NCBI GenBank assembly: GCA_017547975.1
Contig: JAFYNU010000288.1
Location: 1-9,577, forward strand
DNA: 9,577 nt
Direction: 5' to 3'
Source of the DNA: Clostridia bacterium
GTDB lineage: Bacteria > Bacillota > Clostridia > Oscillospirales > QAMX01
Below the pieces are notes generated by a model. The model was given only the letters and a program-made list of their open reading frames with translations. It had not been told where the DNA came from and made no database searches. A program made the position numbers and the translations under genes. Positions 1 to 6,022 of the stretch are shown here, piece after piece; positions within the stretch are counted from its first letter, which is position 1, and each line of letters starts with the position of its first letter.

Positions 1-753
1 CTGTACCACGTTGGTGTAAAGGGGCACGTCCTCCCCATCACCGAAGTCCATGAGTTTGGGTACGGTCCAGGTGACAAAGTCCTCCGATTCCATCACGCGA
101 ATGTCCCGGATATGGCCCTCGTCAAACATGCAGATGACCTTGTCGTCCCCCGGCGCGTGAGCGCCCCGGAAGTAGCAGTAGTATTTGCTCCGATTTTCAT
201 CCCAAAAGGCCACGTTCAGCGAGTCAAAAGCCCCCTTCAGGGTGATGGGCTCGGGTTCCCGGGTAAAGTGAATGGCGTCGGCACTGTAAAAATAACCCAG
301 GGCCCGCTGGTGACCCCATTCCATGCTGACGATGCCCTTGTAGCGTTTTTCCGGCGGGCAGGCGGGGTTATCGTCCCGGAAGACCATAAAGTTGTCAAAT
401 CCTCCGGGCAGGTCGGTGGCGTCCAGAATGACGTTATTGTCCTTCGATCCCTTATATTCCCGAAGACCCAGATTGGGTTTTTCCCAATGGATCCCGTCCC
501 GGCTTTCGGCGTAGCAAACCCGAATGCCATCATATTTTTCCAGCATCCACCAGCCCAGGTAGTACATGCGCCAGATACCGTCATCGTAGAAGAAATTGAA
601 GTAATCACACCCATCCCCCTCCCAGGGGGTATCGTGGCGGAGCACACACTCCTGCCTTCTGGGGGCGTGAATCCGGAATTCGGCGGTGGTCTTGTCCCGG
701 TTCACCAGATAATCGTCAAAAAAGCACTCCAAGCGGTTTCCAATGTTCAGCAT
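1..753 (-). CDS. Five-bladed beta-propeller glycosidase-like protein (GH43/GH32-like), 3' end off the window
   Basis: The frame stays open from the ATG at 753 to the left edge, giving 251 residues with no stop, so the C-terminal part is missing. Early residues include FFDDYL (11-16) and a PWEGDG segment (43-48). Next come aromatic beta-strands (WRMYYLGWW, 61-69) and a typical propeller strand, YAESRDGIHWEKP (81-93), with a likely related blade at YFYSADAIHFTREP (154-167). This S/D-x-DG-x-xW-x-x-P pattern is common in GH43/GH32/GH130-like propeller hydrolases acting on plant or host glycans. I see no signal peptide, so it is probably cytoplasmic. The specific substrate and the catalytic acids cannot be assigned. 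The start overlaps the end of the upstream PnuC-like gene by 7 bases, with an AGAGGAAA ribosome site inside that gene, which suggests translational coupling. The family assignment is by pattern only. Confidence 0.7.
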   Translation of the reverse strand, partial: MLNIGNRLECFFDDYLVNRDKTTAEFRIHAPRRQECVLRHDTPWEGDGCDYFNFFYDDGIWRMYYLGWWMLEKYDGIRVCYAESRDGIHWEKPNLGLREYKGSKDNNVILDATDLPGGFDNFMVFRDDNPACPPEKRYKGIVSMEWGHQRALGYFYSADAIHFTREPEPITLKGAFDSLNVAFWDENRSKYYCYFRGAHAPGDDKVICMFDEGHIRDIRVMESEDFVTWTVPKLMDFGDGEDVPLYTNVVQ

Positions 754-1442
754 ACGGCTTTTTCCTCTTTCTTTTGATTTTGTTCCCTGTAAAGGGCGCC
801 GGCCCGGCGATACCCCTTGATGCAACAGATCAGGGTATAAAGGCTATAAATGAGATAGGTAACCTGCTCGGGACTGTCAAAGATCATGTTGATGTAGAGT
901 CCGGTTCCGCAAATGCACCCCACGATCATCAGGGGGGCGTATTCCACGTAGGCCAGCATGGTCAGAATGGTGGTCAGAATTCCAAGCAGGGTGGTGGTAT
1001 TGTCCCACAGCTGATAGCTGGAACCCATGATCCGCAGGGCCACAAACAGCCCCACCCAGCAAATGGAAAAGCCTGCCCCAACCAGAAGACGCTGTTTGCC
1101 GCTCATTTTTTTCAGAATCACCGACTCCCCGTAGGGCCGCTTGCTCCAGTTCCAGAAGGTCACCAGCTGCAGGGGACAGGATACCACCACGGCGTAAACC
1201 GCCGATGCGTAAAGCCCGTAGTAAACGTACACCGCCGCATAAGCCAGGGAGTTGATCCCGCCCAAAAGGGGCGCAAACCGATTCACCCGGGATTGCAGAA
1301 GACCGATCACCAGTGACACGCAAATGGGAATGATCCGCAGGACCGATTGTTTGAAGATTACCCCCGCAATCACGATCAGCACGAAGGTAATCCCCATCAG
1401 GATCAGACTCCGGCGTGTCTCTTTGGAAACTGGTTTTTTCAT
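747..1442 (-). CDS. PnuC-like nicotinamide riboside/vitamin-precursor transporter family membrane protein
   Basis: This is a 231-residue polytopic membrane protein with about seven hydrophobic segments, near residues 13-30, 36-52, 64-76, 78-96, 120-137, 150-187 (probably two) and 194-209, and a charged C-terminal tail. The segment SCPLQLVTFWNWSK (88-101) matches the PnuC pattern of a helix ending in a W-x-W/W-x-x-W substrate-stacking motif. The later stretch TLLGILTTILTMLAYVEY followed by a glycine-rich helix also fits PnuC. Family members carry nicotinamide riboside, thiamine or other vitamin precursors by facilitated diffusion, with trapping by phosphorylation. The ligand cannot be told here. 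The start at 1442 was chosen over an upstream TTG/ATG extension because an AGAGG site lies about 9 bases before it and the promoter elements fall inside the extension. It is the first gene of an operon with the beta-propeller gene. A generic PQ-loop-like membrane protein is the main alternative. Confidence 0.65.
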   Translation of the reverse strand: MKKPVSKETRRSLILMGITFVLIVIAGVIFKQSVLRIIPICVSLVIGLLQSRVNRFAPLLGGINSLAYAAVYVYYGLYASAVYAVVVSCPLQLVTFWNWSKRPYGESVILKKMSGKQRLLVGAGFSICWVGLFVALRIMGSSYQLWDNTTTLLGILTTILTMLAYVEYAPLMIVGCICGTGLYINMIFDSPEQVTYLIYSLYTLICCIKGYRRAGALYREQNQKKEEKAVC

Positions 1443-1460
1443 GGTTCCATCCTCTTTTCC

Positions 1461-1478
1461 CCCGGCGTTCATGCCGGG
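1461..1478 (-). other. Small GC hairpin in the PnuC-like leader
   Basis: CCCGGC (1461-1466) and GCCGGG (1473-1478) can pair with a 6-base loop in the leader RNA, between the predicted transcription start and the ribosome site. No U-tract follows it, so it is not a terminator. It may stabilise the 5' end or tune translation. No known riboswitch architecture is recognisable in this short leader. Confidence 0.35.
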
Positions 1479-1491
1479 ACCTGCTACCAGT

Positions 1492-1520
1492 TTTATACCA
1501 CAAACCAAGGCGTTTGTAAA
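1492..1520 (-). promoter_or_regulatory. Promoter of the PnuC-like/beta-propeller operon
   Basis: Reading the minus strand, TTTACA (1520-1515) and TATAAA (1497-1492) are separated by exactly 17 bases, a near-consensus sigma70/SigA promoter. The start of transcription would be near 1485, leaving a leader of about 43 bases before the ATG at 1442. The spacer contains a 6+6 bp dyad, annotated separately. Confidence 0.7.
1500..1517. promoter_or_regulatory. Candidate operator dyad in the promoter spacer
   Basis: ACAAAC (1500-1505) and GTTTGT (1512-1517) are perfect inverted repeats with a 6-base spacer. They lie almost entirely between the -35 and -10 elements of the PnuC-like operon promoter. A second copy of TTTGTAAA (1525-1532) lies 12 bases from the first (1513-1520). 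A repressor bound here would block RNA polymerase. The regulator is unknown. Confidence 0.4.
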
Positions 1521-1569
1521 GGGATTTGTAAACTTTTTATGAACTGCTTCCTTCCGGCTCCATTTCGTC

Positions 1570-1598
1570 TTGCAATTGGGCAAATTCTATGATAAGAT
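1570..1598 (+). promoter_or_regulatory. Likely promoter of the isomerase/ABC exporter operon
   Basis: TTGCAA (1570-1575) and TAAGAT (1593-1598) are 17 bases apart, a plausible SigA promoter with two mismatches in each box. Transcription would start near 1605, just before the 25-bp palindrome. The surrounding sequence is AT-rich. Confidence 0.45.
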
Positions 1599-1611
1599 AG
1601 TAAAAAAGAGA

Positions 1612-1636
1612 ATATTTTGCCATTTTGGCAAAATAT
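1612..1636. promoter_or_regulatory. Perfect 25-bp palindrome: operator or 5' hairpin
   Basis: ATATTTTGCCA (1612-1622) and TGGCAAAATAT (1626-1636) are perfect 11-base inverted repeats around a TTT centre. The site sits just downstream of the predicted transcription start and ends 5 bases before the AAGGAG ribosome site of the isomerase gene. It could be a dimeric repressor operator that blocks elongation or initiation, or an RNA hairpin next to the ribosome site. No U-run follows, so a terminator is unlikely. Confidence 0.6.
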
Positions 1637-1649
1637 GAAAGGAGTTTGC

Positions 1650-2513
1650 ATGAGGAAAATACTGGATGCCAATCTGCTTGGCATCAAAGGAGAGCTTTCG
1701 GAACTGGCCCCCCTGGCAAAAGCCAACGGATTTGACGCCATTGGAGTTCCCGTCGGTCTGTTGGAGGATGCCACCGCCGCCACCGAAGCCACCAAACAAA
1801 TTGAGGGCCTGGGATTGTCCTGGGGTCTGCTCCCCACCCCCACCGACTTTTTTTCCGAAAACGTGGATGAACCCGCTTTTGAAGAAGCTTTGGAAAAGCT
1901 GAAACGCTGGGCCTCCCTTGGGGAAAAGATGGGTATCACCCGCTCCTACAACCACGTCTGGCCCGCAAGCCACCGTCCCTTTGAGGAAAACTTTTTCTGG
2001 CACGTGGAGCGGCTCCAAAAGCTTCAGCAGGTATTCAAAGATCACGGCATTGCCTACGGTTTCGAAGCCCTTGGGCCCCATGAGCTCCGGGAAATGGCAC
2101 CCCACCCCTTCGTCCACACCCTGGCGGGGGTTTTGGCCATTGCGGATGCCGCCGGGGGTTATACCGGTTTCATTTTCGATACCTTCCATTGGTACACCGG
2201 TAGCCGCCGCCCAGACGACCTGTATTTTGCCCTGCAGAATACCCACCGCCTGGTAAATATCCACCTGAACGACGGTGTTGCCGGTCGAACCCCGGACCAA
2301 CAGAAAGATCTGGAACGGGCGCTTCCCATGGAAACCGGTGTCATCGATTCGCGAAGCATATACCAACTGTTTGAAAAAAGTCCCTACGACGGTCCCTGCG
2401 TACTGGAACCCATGATGCCTACCACCACCCGCTTTGCCTCCATACCGGCGGACGAAGCCGTCGTCGAGTGCCGGGTTGCCTTTGACCGGCTGGAAGAGAG
2501 GGTGACGAAATGA
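1650..2513 (+). CDS. Sugar phosphate isomerase/epimerase-like TIM-barrel protein (xylose isomerase-like/AP endonuclease 2 superfamily)
   Basis: This 287-residue protein has the usual length and strand pattern of the xylose isomerase-like TIM-barrel family. Likely divalent metal and active-site residues at the ends of C-terminal strands are E139 (YGFEALGP), D177 and H180 (FIFDTFHWYTG), H205 and D208 (NIHLNDG), and E253 (VLEPM). Family members isomerise or epimerise keto-sugars and inositol derivatives, or in some cases cleave DNA. The absence of DNA-binding features and the sugar context favour the former. It is cytoplasmic with no signal peptide. The start at ATG 1650 is chosen because AAGGAG lies 5 bases upstream. 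An earlier ATG at 1635 lies inside the palindrome and before that RBS. The stop overlaps the exporter's start (ATGA), so the two are probably translated together. The exact substrate cannot be given. Confidence 0.85.
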   Translation: MRKILDANLLGIKGELSELAPLAKANGFDAIGVPVGLLEDATAATEATKQIEGLGLSWGLLPTPTDFFSENVDEPAFEEALEKLKRWASLGEKMGITRSYNHVWPASHRPFEENFFWHVERLQKLQQVFKDHGIAYGFEALGPHELREMAPHPFVHTLAGVLAIADAAGGYTGFIFDTFHWYTGSRRPDDLYFALQNTHRLVNIHLNDGVAGRTPDQQKDLERALPMETGVIDSRSIYQLFEKSPYDGPCVLEPMMPTTTRFASIPADEAVVECRVAFDRLEERVTK

Positions 2514-4252
2514 AGATGCTCCTTCGCCTGAGCCGGGAAGCGGTTCGCTACAAGTACCTTTACGTCATTGCCATCCTTTCCACCTTCTGTCTGACCCTGG
2601 TAAACCTGGCGGCCCCCAAGGCTCTTTCGGCCATGACCGGCATTGTAGAGCGGGGCATGAATGAGGAATCGCTGGATGCCATCGGCCTTTTGACCCTGGC
2701 GTTGGTTCTTCTTTACCTGCTTCGGATCCTCTTCCGCTTTTTGAGCAACTACCTGGCCCACAAAGCGGCCTGGTTTTTGGTGGGGGATCTGCGCACCAAA
2801 ACCTACGACAAGCTGGAGCGGATGCACCTGGGGTATTTCCACGACAAGCAAACCGGCGACCTGATGAGCCGTGTTATCAATGACACCCGGGATTTTGAAC
2901 TGCTTTACGCCCACATCCTTCCCGATATGATCACCAACTTCGTCACCTTTGCCGGGGTTTTGATCGTACTTTTGACCATCAACTGGAAGCTTGCCCTGAT
3001 CACCTGCGCCCCCATTCCCCTGATTATGGCTTCCGGGGTGATCTTTGCCAAAAAGGTCCGTCCCTTCTTCCAGGCATCCCAAAAGAAAATGGGCGAGCTG
3101 AACGGCAAGCTCCAGGACAACCTTTCTGGGGTTCACGAGATTCAATCCTTCGGTCGGGAGGGCTACGAAACCGACCGGGTCAACGAAAAGAATTTCGACC
3201 ACGTCCACGCCATGCTCCACGCCCTGAAGATCAGCGCCGTCTTCCATCCTTCGGTGGAATTCATTTCCTCCCTGGGTACCATTCTGGTGGTGGGCTTCGG
3301 GGGCTACCTGGCTTACGTAGAAAGCCTGAGTGTGGAAGACATCGTGGCCTTTATGCTCTACCTCTCCCTCTTTTACGCCCCCATTGCAGGCCTTGCCAAC
3401 CTTCTGGAAAGCATGCAGCAATCCATGGCGGGAGCCGAGCGTGTGTTGGTAATCCTGGATGCCCCGGCCGAGATCAAAAACGCTCCCGGCGCCCACGACC
3501 TCCAAAACGCTCAGGGCGCATTGACCTTCGATCACGTAAGCTTTGCCTACGACAAAGCAACCCCCGTTCTGACCGATATTTCCTTCCATTGCGAGCCGGG
3601 CAAAATGCTGGCCTTGGTGGGGCCCACCGGAGTTGGTAAAACCACCCTGACCCAGCTGATCTCCCGCTTTTACGAACCCACCGGGGGCAAAATTCTGGTG
3701 GATGGACAGGATTTGAACGAACTGACCATCGAAAGCCTGCGTAAAAACATTTCCCCGGTTTTGCAGGATACCTTCCTTTTCAACGGCACCATCGCCGAAA
3801 ATATCGGCTACGCCCATCCCGAAGCCACCATGGCGGATATTACCGAAGCCGCCAAAGCCGCCAACATACATGATGACATCATGGCCATGCCCGACGGCTA
3901 CGAAACTCGGGTTGGGGAACGGGGACTTCGCCTTTCCGGCGGGCAAAAGCAACGCGTCGCCATTGCCCGGGCCATCCTTCGCAAAAGCCCCATCATCATT
4001 TTGGACGAAGCCACCGCATCGGTGGACGTGGAAACCGAACAGCAGATCCAGAAAGCCATTTCGGGAATTGCCGGCAAGCGCACCATCGTTGCCATTGCCC
4101 ACCGGCTTTCCACCATTCGCCACGCCGACACCATTCTGGTGATCGAAGATGGCAAAATTGCCGAATCGGGCACCCACGATGAACTGGTGGCTCTGGGCGG
4201 CAGCTACGCCCGCATGCACGCCATCCAGTCGGCGGCCGCCACCGCAGAATAA
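2510..4252 (+). CDS. ABC exporter, fused transmembrane and ATPase domains (MsbA/LmrA-like half transporter)
   Basis: The protein has 580 residues, the standard size for a type IV (B-family) half exporter. Residues 1-310 form the transmembrane domain, with hydrophobic helices near 16-36, 57-80, 137-157, 160-180, 251-270 and 276-297. Residues 337-580 form the nucleotide-binding domain: Walker A GPTGVGKT (371-378), Q-loop Q419, signature LSGGQ (475-479), Walker B IIILDE with catalytic E500, D-loop ASVD (503-506) and H-loop H531. All catalytic elements are intact. It should work as a homodimer in the cytoplasmic membrane, since no second half transporter adjoins it, and would export lipids, peptides or drugs; the substrate is unknown. 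The start has GAGAGGG 7 bases upstream and overlaps the isomerase stop by 4 bases. A strong terminator follows. Pairing an exporter with a sugar isomerase-like enzyme is unusual. Confidence 0.92.
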   Translation: MKMLLRLSREAVRYKYLYVIAILSTFCLTLVNLAAPKALSAMTGIVERGMNEESLDAIGLLTLALVLLYLLRILFRFLSNYLAHKAAWFLVGDLRTKTYDKLERMHLGYFHDKQTGDLMSRVINDTRDFELLYAHILPDMITNFVTFAGVLIVLLTINWKLALITCAPIPLIMASGVIFAKKVRPFFQASQKKMGELNGKLQDNLSGVHEIQSFGREGYETDRVNEKNFDHVHAMLHALKISAVFHPSVEFISSLGTILVVGFGGYLAYVESLSVEDIVAFMLYLSLFYAPIAGLANLLESMQQSMAGAERVLVILDAPAEIKNAPGAHDLQNAQGALTFDHVSFAYDKATPVLTDISFHCEPGKMLALVGPTGVGKTTLTQLISRFYEPTGGKILVDGQDLNELTIESLRKNISPVLQDTFLFNGTIAENIGYAHPEATMADITEAAKAANIHDDIMAMPDGYETRVGERGLRLSGGQKQRVAIARAILRKSPIIILDEATASVDVETEQQIQKAISGIAGKRTIVAIAHRLSTIRHADTILVIEDGKIAESGTHDELVALGGSYARMHAIQSAAATAE

Positions 4253-4275
4253 GCATACAGACTTAATAAAACAGT

Positions 4276-4309
4276 AACAGGACATGTGTTTTGTACATGT
4301 CCTGTTTTT
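4276..4309 (+). terminator. Intrinsic terminator after the ABC exporter
   Basis: Perfect 12-base arms AACAGGACATGT (4276-4287) and its complement (4295-4306) enclose a 7-base loop and run into five T residues (4305-4309). It begins 24 bases after the exporter stop codon. On the minus strand the hairpin is followed only by a broken T-run, so it would serve the incoming minus-strand hydrolase transcript less well. Confidence 0.9.
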
Positions 4310-4310
4310 G

Positions 4311-4388
4311 CTATTCACTTGCGGGTTCGATGGCGATTCCCCAAAGGCCTTTCTCCCACAGGTATGCCATCTGCAGAAAGACCGGTTG
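4311..4388 (-). pseudogene. In-frame open stretch after the hydrolase stop; possible gene remnant
   Basis: Directly after the TGA of the ADP-ribosylglycohydrolase gene, the same frame stays open for 25 codons until TAG at 4311-4313. It reads QPVFLQMAYLWEKGLWGIAIEPASE in two parts: QPVFLQ, then from an internal ATG (4370) MAYLWEKGLWGIAIEPASE. The composition looks protein-like, and the final IEP motif loosely resembles aldose 1-epimerase/DUF4432-type ends. There is no ribosome site at the internal ATG. It could be the 3' remnant of a deleted neighbour, a readthrough tail, or chance. Confidence 0.25.
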
Positions 4389-5864
4389 TCATTTCCCCAG
4401 CAGAGTAATGGGAATGTAGCCGGTGGTGATGCGTTTATCGCTTGTGACCTCGATCACCACCCGGTTGATCGGTTCCACCTCTTCCCCGGCGGTAATTTCA
4501 AATTCCCCGTCCACGTAGGGCTGGTCGTGGAAAAAGTCGGTATCGAAAACCGACCGCCTGGAAATCAGCAGGGTCTTTGGCCCCTTTATCGAAAAGCCCT
4601 TGTCGGCAAGGAACCGAAGCTTCAGGAAATCCTGAATATTGCCATATTTCGCAACGTGATTGAGGAACCGGATCTTCACCCGCAGGGTCTCCCCCGGAGC
4701 AATGGTGGGATCCCCGGGCAGCATGACCACGGCGGTAGCGTAATTGAAATCGATCCGGTAGGAATTGGGGTAGATCCGGTCCTCCCAGTCGATAAAATCG
4801 GGGCGGGCTTCCCATGATTCCACAATTCCCGCTGGAATTTCATCCGCCTCCATCGTCAGTTCCACCCCGGCCTGCGTATCGTAAAGGAAGTGAGGCACCG
4901 CCTTGCAAACCCTTTCGGTCAGTTCGGTACAGCTTTCAGGAATGCCGTAAAGGGTTCCCCGGGCAATGGCCACCGTTTCGATGGCGTCCCCAATGTGCTT
5001 CTTCCAATCCTGCGGAATAGACTCGGTTCCCCCAAGGATGCCAAGGACCGCTCCCACAAGACCAGCGGTGCAATCGGTATCGTCCCCGCAGTTGATGGTG
5101 ATGGTCATGCTCTTTTTGAAATCCCCATTTCCCCACAAAAGACCGATGATGGCGTAAGCCACGTTGGAGGGGGCTTCAAACCACCCTTTACCCAGGTCTG
5201 CATTCATTTCAAATACTCGGTTCCGTGTTTCCATGTGATCCATCCCCTTCTCATGGCATTCCATGACAAGGCGTACGCTTTTTGCCACCCGGCTTTCCTC
5301 GGGAATTTTGGCCAGGGCGATCCGGATCAGCTGTTTTACGTCCTTTACCACAAAGGCCGCACTTTCCAACGCGGCAGTGAACATGGCGGCAAGGGTTCCT
5401 TCCCCGGCGCCGTGATCCACCCCGGCATCCTCTCTGGCATAGCGAACCGCCACATCGGGAACCCCGGGTGCCAAACAAGCCCAGATTTCCGAACGGATCC
5501 AGCTGCCATTGGAATTTTTCCAGCTATTGAATGCATCTCCTGAAAGGGGAGGAAGAAGGCCCATATGCATATTGGTTTTCCCTCTGCCGTATTCGCACCA
5601 ATACGGGGTTACAAAAGCCAGCCAATATTCCCCAAGGGTGGTGGCATTGACACCGCGAGCGCCCAAATTTTCCACCGCCCGAAGCCACACCAACTGCAGA
5701 TCCAGGTCGTCGTTTGGCAAAACCACGTTTTCCGGGGTGGAAAAACCCCGCACATCCAGGGTTCCCTTATGCCCTTCGTAGGGTCCGCCCATGGTACCGC
5801 CGATGTTTTTGCCGATCCAGCAGGCATTGACACTGTCTTTGTACCTATTGAAATTCAGTTTCAT
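4389..5864 (-). CDS. ADP-ribosylglycohydrolase-fold protein with C-terminal beta domain
   Basis: The 491-residue protein has an N-terminal all-helical DraG/ARH fold (about 1-335) and an extra beta-rich C-terminal domain (about 345-491). Metal-binding motifs are visible: NDDLDLQ (51-57), replacing the usual TDDT, HGAGEGTLAA (151-160), and CGDDTDCTAG (259-268), matching the canonical GGDTDT-type loop with D261, D262 and D264. Family enzymes hydrolyse ADP-ribose-protein or related N-/O-glycosidic bonds using two Mg ions. Many bacterial members with such C-terminal domains lie in glycan gene clusters and have unproven substrates. It is cytoplasmic with no signal peptide. Start ATG 5864 is preferred over ATG 5870 because GAGG (5876-5873) is 8 bases from the former and only 2 from the latter. 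It is divergent from the AraC-family gene, its probable regulator. Confidence 0.88.
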   Translation of the reverse strand: MKLNFNRYKDSVNACWIGKNIGGTMGGPYEGHKGTLDVRGFSTPENVVLPNDDLDLQLVWLRAVENLGARGVNATTLGEYWLAFVTPYWCEYGRGKTNMHMGLLPPLSGDAFNSWKNSNGSWIRSEIWACLAPGVPDVAVRYAREDAGVDHGAGEGTLAAMFTAALESAAFVVKDVKQLIRIALAKIPEESRVAKSVRLVMECHEKGMDHMETRNRVFEMNADLGKGWFEAPSNVAYAIIGLLWGNGDFKKSMTITINCGDDTDCTAGLVGAVLGILGGTESIPQDWKKHIGDAIETVAIARGTLYGIPESCTELTERVCKAVPHFLYDTQAGVELTMEADEIPAGIVESWEARPDFIDWEDRIYPNSYRIDFNYATAVVMLPGDPTIAPGETLRVKIRFLNHVAKYGNIQDFLKLRFLADKGFSIKGPKTLLISRRSVFDTDFFHDQPYVDGEFEITAGEEVEPINRVVIEVTSDKRITTGYIPITLLGK

Positions 5865-5883
5865 ATTCATCACCTCTGCCCCT

Positions 5884-5889
5884 ATTATA
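5884..5889 (-). promoter_or_regulatory. Probable -10 box of the hydrolase gene
   Basis: On the minus strand a perfect TATAAT lies at 5889-5884, about 20 bases before the start codon. No good -35 is seen 16-18 bases upstream, only a T-rich stretch. This suggests an activator-dependent promoter. The predicted leader is very short, about 13 bases, and contains little beyond the ribosome site. Confidence 0.5.
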
Positions 5890-5931
5890 GTCCCCCTGCT
5901 CCATGGAAAAAAGAAGGATATTTGTCTCAAT

Positions 5932-5952
5932 AAAGTATTTTATTTTTACTTT
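5932..5952. promoter_or_regulatory. AT-rich dyad between divergent promoters
   Basis: AAAGTA (5932-5937) and TACTTT (5947-5952) are inverted repeats 9 bases apart. They sit midway between the hydrolase -10 box and the AraC-family gene promoter, a plausible binding site for the divergent regulator. AraC proteins more often use direct repeats, so this is tentative. Confidence 0.3.
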
Positions 5953-5956
5953 TTCC

Positions 5957-5986
5957 TTGCCAATCCGCTCCCCGTTGTGCTATACT
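5957..5986 (+). promoter_or_regulatory. Promoter of the AraC-family gene
   Basis: TTGCCA (5957-5962) and TATACT (5981-5986) are separated by 18 bases, and a TGC triplet directly before the -10 gives an extended -10 element. Transcription would start near 5993, about 30 bases before the start codon. Confidence 0.7.
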
Positions 5987-6022
5987 TTCGGAAGGCAAAT
6001 TCATTTTGCGGAGGATAACACC

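Noticed and set aside
112..777. Plus-strand open frame opposite the beta-propeller gene
   Set aside because: It is a codon-bias shadow. The minus-strand frame has the propeller motifs and a proper ribosome site.
1443..1485. NAD-sensing riboswitch in the PnuC-like leader
   Set aside because: The leader is only about 43 bases with one 6-bp hairpin. No recognisable riboswitch core could be seen.
1443..1583. Upstream extension of the PnuC-like protein
   Set aside because: The extension covers the promoter and leader hairpin and is not membrane-like. ATG 1442 has its own ribosome site.
2384..4318. Very long minus-strand open frame opposite the ABC exporter
   Set aside because: It is antisense to an exporter with every motif intact, is rich in G, H and Q from complementary codons, and shows no family features.
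1579..6002. Shared 9-mer GGCAAATTC at 1579-1587 and 5994-6002, in two promoter regions
   Set aside because: The same 9-mer also occurs inside the protease-like coding region near 7304, so a common operator is not supported by this alone.
5903..6022. A longer N-terminal extension of the AraC-family protein from an upstream ATG
   Set aside because: It would run through the -35 and extended -10 promoter elements, lacks a ribosome site, and adds residues foreign to the family. The ATG at 6023 has GGAGG at ideal spacing.
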